Assembly: GCA_028671895.1 (NCBI GenBank)
Contig: CM053800.1
Location: 15,583,886 to 15,647,885, forward strand
DNA from: Oenanthe sinensis
Lineage: Eukaryota; Streptophyta; Magnoliopsida; Apiales; Apiaceae
Direction: 5' to 3'
Length of the DNA: 64,000 bases
Below the pieces are notes generated by a model. The model had not been told where the DNA came from. It saw only the letters and a program-made list of their open reading frames with translations, and did not search any database. Positions 57,901 through 64,000 of the stretch are shown one piece after another. The translations under genes and the position numbers were made by a program. Position 1 is the first letter of the stretch; each line of letters begins with the position of its first letter.

Positions 57901-59633
57901 GAGATTATTTGACTATAAGTGAACATGTGCATATAAGATTACTTCCTCATAATTTTGGGAGTTAGTCAATCCTCTGGTGTTGAAATCTGAGAAGAGAATG
58001 AGATGTGTTTTTGGACTGAATTCGATTTCCTTCCAAACAAATTATTCAATTGGACTGGAGTACTAGAGAAAGTCGACGTGCTTGCACGGCGCATTATTTG
58101 TACAAAGTGTAAGAGCTGCCAGACGGGTATGCCATCAAGTATACTATGGCCCGAATGCGGTCAGGGTGACGTCAGAGAAAAGGCGGATCATCCACTACTA
58201 GTAGAAGAGTAGAAAAACAGAGATGTCCCTCGGAGAGGCAAGTGTGGGCGACTGATCACCGACCTACATTGTCACTATAATTACTCCAATGAAAGTCTAT
58301 TCTTCCCAACTGGGATTGACATTAACACTGTAATAAAAGCCTAGGTGCTGAGTTACCGATAGTGTTGATGAGAGTTGAGAAATCGTGTTGAGCATTCTAT
58401 AGTGTTGTTGAGAGTTGAGAAATTATGTTGTGCATTCTATAAGTGTTTGAGCTGTTTATTTATTTAAACATATGGTGTATGGTAAATTTCATATCTATAT
58501 ACTATCTTTTATATTGAGATCAATTGCAGGTTATTATTGTTAAACTGCTATGGTGAGAATTATTAAACTTTCACTGTTCTTACACTATAACGAAAGCCGA
58601 GCTGCTAAGTTACCGATAGTGTTAATGGGAACTGTTGAACCTTTACTGTTCTTTTCTTGATATCTTGAACTTTTTTCTTAGTAATTCTTAAATGAATAGT
58701 AACACTGTAACTGATGTCATTGTGGTAAGTTACTGATAGTGTTAATGGGAACTGTTGAACCTTTACTGTTCTTTTCTCGATATCTTGAACTTCTTTCTTA
58801 GTAATTCTTAAATAAATAGTAACACTGTAACTGATGTCATTGTGGTAAGTTACTGATAGTGTTGATGAGAGCTTGAGAACTTTTGTGGTGTGCTTAGCAA
58901 TATCTAGAATTGCTGACTTTTCAAACTTGTGGTGTATTATAAATTGTAGTTTCCTAAACTATCTTTTATATTGAGTTAAAATTTCATAAATTATTTTAAC
59001 TGCTATTATGACTGGAGTTATTACTGGGCTATAGTAGCTCATCCTTGCTTTGTTTTAAAATTTTCCAAACACAACAGCTAGATCAGATGGATCGCATTAC
59101 TTCAAATTGTAACCCTACAGTGAAAGGTAGCTTGACGAATATTATCCACATAGTTCAGAAGAAGAAGGCAAGATGCCAGGATGAAGAGGATTTGGTTCAG
59201 AGTATCTAGATCTGGTGTAAGAATTATTTATAAGTTGATATGTAATAAATATTATCTTGTATAGAAAATTATTGGTAGCTGGTATACTTCTTATCGAAGT
59301 TATACTAGTTTTATAAGATTTATGTAAACAGAGAAGGGTTATAGTAATTGGTGGTAATTGGAAAAAAATTTCAAAAATCTAATTTTGAGGAACTTTGTGG
59401 ATGGGGTCACAAATGTGATTTTACTGGTTGAGAAATGTAATAATTGATGTCTGACTTGGGATTCTTGTTTCTAGCCCTATAACCTAAAAGATTCTTGAGA
59501 GTTGGGGTCACAAATATATTTTTCAGTTGTTGTATGTCTACAGGTGAAATTATAATTGTTAAACAGGTCGTGTTATATTGAGAATTTCCGCAGTGACGAC
59601 CAGATCCATGACCCCAGATTTGGGGGCGTTACA
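54901..59633. mobile_element. 4.7-kb solo LTR, Ty3/gypsy type
   Basis: The 4,733-bp unit begins TGTAATAACCCG and ends GGGGGCGTTACA, with perfect GTAAA duplications (54,896-54,900 and 59,634-59,638). The TGTAA...TTACA ends and the 'gatttgggggcgttaca' terminus are typical of long gypsy LTRs of the Tat/Retand sort. No gag or pol is present and no internal primer site was seen, so a solo LTR is the simplest reading; a non-coding LARD is an alternative. Small ORFs inside (55,744, 56,316, 58,003) have no recognisable similarity. Confidence 0.8.
58612..58870. repeat. 120-bp tandem repeat inside the solo LTR
   Basis: Two nearly identical 120-bp units start with 'taNcgatagtgttaatggg' at 58,612 and 58,732, and a third partial begins at 58,852. 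Related 'tgttgatgagagttgagaaat' units lie just upstream (about 58,350-58,450). Confidence 0.85.
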
Positions 59634-59693
59634 GTAAACTTGATTTGTATTCTCTGACAGCCATCAGTGTTTACTTCCTAACAATCTCTCCCA

Positions 59694-59871
59694 ATTTATG
59701 CTTTAAGAATTAAAACATAAATTTCATTTATGATGTCAGAAATCCAAGACAAATGCATCAGAGTTTGTTTACCCTTCATGATTCAGATTCTTCTATAGGA
59801 GAAATCTTCTTTCAGAAATTGATTCAGAAGCTTTTCTTCAGCACTTTTCAACAACTCAACCAGCTTCTCCT
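59694..59871 (-). other. Element E polypurine tract, hairpin and 3' untranslated segment
   Basis: On the minus strand the tract reads AATTGGGAGAGAT next to the LTR. Just upstream lies an inverted repeat ATTTATGTTTT / AAAGCATAAAT (about 59,700-59,730), close to the hairpin of element A, and 'GACATCAT' at about 59,733-59,740. A CAGAGTTTG motif is at about 59,759. Confidence 0.7.
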
Positions 59872-62334
59872 TCATTCCTTCATTTTTTCATAAGAATCAT
59901 CTATCTGAAATATTGCAGCCCTTAGAGCATAGATTGATGATTTTTTCACTCTTTCATCCAGGACAATGCAACACCCCTTCATACCATCAGGATTTAAGAT
60001 TAGTATAGGAATCCCTAACACCATTTTGACCTTTGAATCTCCTTTCCTCATAGCTCTTCTTGTTCCATCTTTAACTGTATATATAGACTCATACTCTTCA
60101 GAGTTTAACATCATCAGCCTTTCATTCTTCTTCTTCACAGCTATCACTCATTCAAGAATTTTCACCCATCTAGAAGCAACTTCATTTTCATCATTAAGAA
60201 GATATAGAACATGTTCAAGTTCTTTAGATACTTTTTGAATTAAATCTTCTTGAGCAATCTTCAAAACTCTTTCATCTTCTAAGAAATAAATGAACTTCTC
60301 CTTAGCTTGAGCACCATTAAAGATATCCTTCACAATGTTAACAGAGATTAATTTGTCCAGATATTCTTCAGACAACTCTTCTTCCGATTTATCTTTCAAT
60401 GAAAAGGGATCTCTGAAGATATTTGCTTCACCTCTGTACACCTTAGCATGTGAGTCATCAATACCACCTTTGTCTTTTCTAAGCCTGGCATTGAGAGTCA
60501 GAGTTTGAGTCTTTGTCCACAAAAGATCATATCTTTTCTTCTTTATCAGAGATTGTTGATGTTCTCCTTCCTCATCATCAAATCTTGAACCACCTGGAAG
60601 AAAATTTGTTCCAGACATAGTGAGAGGAGTCTTTGTCTTAGCTGAAGCTTTTTGTTGAATTCTTGAAGGTGATCTTGTCTGAATTTCTGAGACTGGTTTG
60701 GATTGAGCAACTGGCTTGGGAGTTTCAACAGATTTGATTTGGATAGGCTTAGATTCTGGTTTCTTTTGTTGAGCAATTGCCTTTTTCTGAATTGGACCTT
60801 TCTTCACATATCTTCTCTTTTTCTGGACTTGAGCACTGTTAATACCAGATTTCTTCAATTCAGCTTCCACAGCAACTGAATCTAATCCTGGATTTTCTTA
60901 TTCAAATAGCTTCCTTGCTAGTTCTACATCCTTTAAATTTTGTTCCTCAATTTTCTCAGGCTTCTCTTCTTCTTCAAGCCTTTTTACTAGTGCCAAATCA
61001 GCTTCTATCAGAGTTTACTGTTTATCAGAGAATAACTATTTGTCAGAGTTTGCTTTCATTAGAGTTTGAGTGGTTAAAGTTTGACCAATCAGAGTTTACT
61101 GCTTCAGAGTTTGTTTTCCTTCCTTATGAATCCCTTGATCTTTATCATTAGGTTTGTCAAGTTGTTGTCCAACATCCTCCTTGCATTTGTCTGAACCCTT
61201 CTCCCTCTTTCTGACATCATTCCCTTTGCTCATAGTAAGAATTTCAACTATTGTATGTAGCATGCCCTGCATAGAACTGACAGAAGTAGAAAGATTATTA
61301 ACTTTTACTTCCAATGCATCCTGCTTTGCTGAGACAGTTTTGAGTTTTAATTCCAGAAAATGTTGTGATGCCGTAACAGCATATTGAACAGAAGCAGAGT
61401 TTTTGGTGATAGAATCCTTGACTTCACCAATTTCATTATGAAGTCCTTTGGACAACACAGTAGTAGCTTTCAAGATTGACTTCATCTCATCAGAGTTTAT
61501 ATGCTTATCAGCTTTATTTATCAACTCATGAACATGTGGTCAATAGATGACTTCATTTGAGTATTTCCATGAACTATCCCATATTTTTTGTCTGTGAAAA
61601 TTTATCAATACATCTTGAGATGGTGCTGCCTTAGAAGTGAAATCTCTCTTTACACCTTCACCATCTAGAACAACTTCAATTTCTCCTTTAAGTTGCTCCA
61701 CCACCAGGTAATCAGGATACTCCATTCTCAGTCTCTCATGTGCATCATGAGAATTTATTGGCCACTTCTTGGTATTGTACCTTTGTGTGTAGGGGATTGA
61801 TAGGTCTGTAACTTCTTCATCAGCAAAAATAGGCTCTTCAGAGTCTGTGTCCTCCCCATCAGAGTTTCTGGCTTTCTCAGAGTTTGTAACTGATAAACTC
61901 TCAGTACCTGTCAAAGATATGGAACATCCTAAGGCACTCTTATTTTTTAAAGTAATCTCATTACTTCTCACATCACACATATCATAACTTATAAGAGTTA
62001 GATTTTTCTCACTAGAAGTAGCTAACTTCTTTCTCAATTATACCTCATATTTTGCCAGATCCTGTGTCTACCTCTCATTAATTCTGTTTTTCACACATTT
62101 TATCTCAGACTCACTAGAAAAGCTCAACACACAATGTCCTATAGAAATAAGAGGTGGCTGAGAAAGGTTGATTGTAGTTACATGATTAGGGGTACCCTTT
62201 TCAGGACTATTCATGATCATTCTAGCAGTTAAAACAGGAAAGACAAAATCTGAACTTAAACTATCAGAGAATGCATATTCTGAAGAAAAGTTAGAGTTTA
62301 TACCTTGAGTTGTGGATGTGGATGTTGTCTCCAT
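59872..62334 (-). pseudogene. Element E extra ORF, broken only by in-frame stops
   Basis: Five open segments (62,334-62,068; 62,037-61,540; 61,524-61,096; 60,870-60,148; 60,147-59,872) share one frame, so about 820 codons are separated only by nonsense codons. Three stops (61,096-61,098; 61,036-61,038; 61,015-61,017) lie in an array of the family motif, and two of them are part of the motif copy TAAACTCTGA. The C-terminal part (60,560-59,872) matches that of A ('SLKDKSEEELSEEYLDKLIS', 'FIYFLEDERVLKIAQEDLI'). A basic cluster (QKKRRYVKKGPIQKK) is near 60,800. A coiled-coil-like segment lies at 61,250-61,500. The conserved N-terminal domain and all of gag-pol are missing. Confidence 0.75.
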
Positions 62335-62523
62335 TAGTTGTGGATGTGGAGTTTATACCTTGAATAAATTTTATAAATTCTATAAAATAAACTTATTAAA
62401 AGTTTATAATTAAACTTATTTAACAAGGCCTCCTCATTCCGAGTCCAAACAGCTATAGCATGGTGAGTTTCACTGGGCTACGGATCCTGATTTATATGTC
62501 AATCAGCGAGCTCTGATACCAAT
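62335..62523 (-). other. Remnant leader and primer site of another LTR element
   Basis: TGGTATCAGAGC on the minus strand (62,510-62,521) lies two bases from the LTR at 62,524. Only about 175 bases separate it from E's extra ORF. 'gagtttataccttga' followed by 'ttgtggatgtgga' occurs twice (about 62,288-62,318 and 62,333-62,363), so a small duplication lies at the junction. Confidence 0.6.
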
Positions 62524-63410
62524 TATTAGGTCCCGAAGTAACGTAGAAGGAGGGGTTGAATACAATACTCACTACATTAAAAAATTCTTTTGAATTTTTT
62601 GTGGATAAATAATTTAGAATTCGGTTAGTGGGTTCGAATTCATGAGGTGAATAGTGTTTAGAAGGTTGCCTTACTAATTTTCTGTATTTATGAATAAACA
62701 TTAAAGTTCTAGAAAATTAGCAAGTAAGTTAACGAGACAAGTTTCGCGGAATATATCTTTCGTATATAAACCCTGAGGTTGCTACACCCAGTTAAAAATA
62801 TAACTGACTTCCAAAGAACAGATTAGTTCTTTGCTTCTACAAAGAGATATGACTGATTCCTATTACAATGTATAGATCTATGAATGAACAAAAAGGAAAT
62901 CAATCTAATAGAGAGTGTTTTATAATAGTCCTATAAATTTACACCAGCTAGATTATAAAACTCCGGTGAAGAATGTATGTGTATAGCTTTGTATCTCTTC
63001 TTCTCCGGCTTTTGTCTCTCTCTTTATCTCTTTGTTTCTATGTGTATATTTTAACACTCTCTACCAAATGAATTACATTCATTTGTTTATATAGAGTAGG
63101 ATTTACAATAATTGAACTGTTGTTGTGAGTGTCGAATACTTCTCCCCTGTATGTTGACTTGAGTTGACTTTGAGAAACCCGTGGATATTTTCTAGGTTTC
63201 GTATATTATTTCCATGTATTTAACACTTAGAAAATATTCCATGTGTCAAATTCCTTAGTCACATGTAATTGCCTTAGTCACAAATAGGTGGGTGTCAAAT
63301 TCAAAGTCCTAGTGCAACTAGGTGTCGAGTTTTAGTCCAATGTATGGCTTGGTGTCGATTTTCCCTTCAATGCACTTGCCTTAGAATATAAATTATATTA
63401 ATTTCTCCCC
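62524..63410 (-). repeat. LTR of a further copia-like element (right end approximate)
   Basis: It starts (plus) TATTAGGTCC, a probable TG-to-TA change, right after the primer site, and contains the G-run/'ttgaatac' segment common to these LTRs. The minus-strand TATATAAA box is at 63,086-63,093. On its upstream side (63,125-63,365) AGGTGTC(A/G)A(A/T)TT and CCTTAGTCACA repeats form another small motif array. It is related to the LTR fragment at 1-690. The other end is unclear; a 'tctcccccta' tract at about 63,402 could be a polypurine tract. Confidence 0.55.
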
Positions 63411-64000
63411 CTACGAATATTAATTCCTCCCAAGGATACGAAGATAAGACTTTAATAACTTCTCTTTTTTCTCCCTATAAATTCTCCCCCTTAGTTGAGG
63501 AATCCTCCAATGGCCCATCTTTTGAATGGTTTGTCTTCCAAAGAAGGTTCTCGTCTGTCGTTGATCGGGAAAACATAGTAACTTTTCTTTCAGAAGTAGC
63601 AAGTAGCAAGGGTAAGTGTTTGGCTTATGGTTTCCTCACTTCTACCACGTTCTATTGGTGTTTACACTCAAGTATCGAGCACTTAGAAGTGTTTCACTCT
63701 TTCTCTCCCTATCTCTCACTCAAGTGTATCTCTCCCTCACCTTCACTCTAGTGTTTCTCTCTCTCATTTTCACTCTGCATTTCAAATATAGCCTTTTGTA
63801 CCTGCAAGAGAAATCCGTCAATTCATATATATTCCCAACACCTGATTCATCAGAATGAACTGAATCACTATCAAGTGGAAAATTGCCTCGTTGAGGTGTT
63901 CTTGATCTATCATGCATAAGCACTGTCTCAGCACCAGACTCAATAGCTATTGCTAAATCACTGTCTAGTGGAGCCTCACCTCTTTGAGATGGGTTATCCA
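63411..64000 (-). other. Unassigned retroelement-like sequence at the right edge
   Basis: On the minus strand an open frame from the window edge (64,000 to about 63,795) encodes two related blocks, 'SQRGEAPLDSDLAIAIESG' and 'PQRGNFPLDSDSVHSDESG'. It resembles a Ser/Asp-rich linker of a polyprotein, but no catalytic motif is visible. A 'TTGCAG|GTAC' word follows. The rest (63,411-63,790) has C/T-rich repeats ('tctctccctcac') and no recognisable gene. Confidence 0.35.

Larger units (their letters stand above)
54413..59693 (-). mobile_element. Element E 3' LTR, split by a gypsy-type solo LTR
   Basis: On the plus strand it starts TGTCCAG, with the G-run and 'ttgaat' segment soon after, and ends CCTAACA next to a polypurine tract. 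Without the insert it is about 543 bp. The minus-strand TATATAAA box is at 54,629-54,636. Upstream in the reading direction (54,735-54,890) are repeats of TAAACTCTGA, GATAGAG and CTCTGATAGAG. The left boundary rests on the TG and the layout; no matching target duplication can be shown because E's other end is missing. Confidence 0.75.

Noticed and set aside
1..63410. The LTRs at the two window edges as the two ends of one 63-kb element
   Set aside because: They are too diverged from each other, the left one is flanked on its inner side by unrelated gypsy relics, and both read on the minus strand with no matching internal order.
54413..63410. Pairing E's LTR (54,413) with the LTR at 62,524 as one element
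   Set aside because: Apart from the common G-run/ttgaat segment and TATA box the two LTRs do not align and their motif arrays differ.

Overview
The window is eudicot-type plant nuclear DNA: AT-rich, with plant TATA boxes, spliced exon fragments, MITEs and, above all, LTR retrotransposons. Nothing bacterial, viral-genomic or organellar is evident. I cannot name the species. Only one short ORF (8,932-9,219, minus) looks like a possible resident host gene; almost everything else is mobile DNA.

Layout. 1-14 kb is older, decayed material: a diverged LTR fragment at the left edge, a Ty3/gypsy pol relic (1.7-3.7 kb), a solo LTR with perfect 5-bp target duplications (5,432-6,980), AT-rich DNA with the 95-codon ORF, two MITE-like elements (9,939-10,418 and 10,483-11,117), and an LTR-like block full of GC-rich repeats (11.7-14.0 kb). 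From about 14.0 to 62.3 kb lies a stack of nested insertions. The oldest is element D (plus strand, Sirevirus-like Ty1/copia, 13,998 to at least 54,412, badly decayed). A solo LTR sits in D's gag (16,112-17,645). Element B (minus strand, 18,984-48,050, TSD GGGAT) is also in D's gag. Element A (plus strand, 20,530-36,642, TSD GGTGA) is inside B's last ORF. A CACTA transposon carrying pieces of a MATE transporter gene (21,727-25,166, TSD TAG) is inside A's gag. Element E (minus strand) is in D's last ORF, and a 4.7-kb gypsy-type solo LTR (54,901-59,633, TSD GTAAA) is in E's LTR. From 62.3 kb to the end is a piece of another LTR element whose LTR resembles the left edge of the window.

How the genes work together. 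A, B and D share one plan: LTR, initiator-Met-tRNA primer site, gag with CCHC knuckles, protease-integrase-RT-RNase H, a noncoding spacer, then a very long extra ORF, polypurine tract and LTR. E keeps only its extra ORF, tract and one LTR. The extra ORF holds an N-terminal globular-looking domain, long low-complexity and coiled-coil stretches, basic nuclear-localisation-like clusters and a conserved C-terminal domain. I see no signal peptide or membrane anchor, so the customary label 'envelope-like' is doubtful here.

Most interesting signal. Each of these families carries its own short motif (A: CAGAGTCTG; B: ATCAATTGAT or ATCGATTGAT; E: CAGAGTTTA; D: AAAGTCTTACCGAG), clustered just upstream of the LTR TATA box. 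In A, B and D it recurs in the spacer ahead of the extra ORF. In A, B and E it also recurs inside coding linkers. This looks like a family-private cis code, possibly read by an element-encoded protein, in the manner of the VANC anti-silencing proteins of VANDAL transposons. That functional reading is inference.
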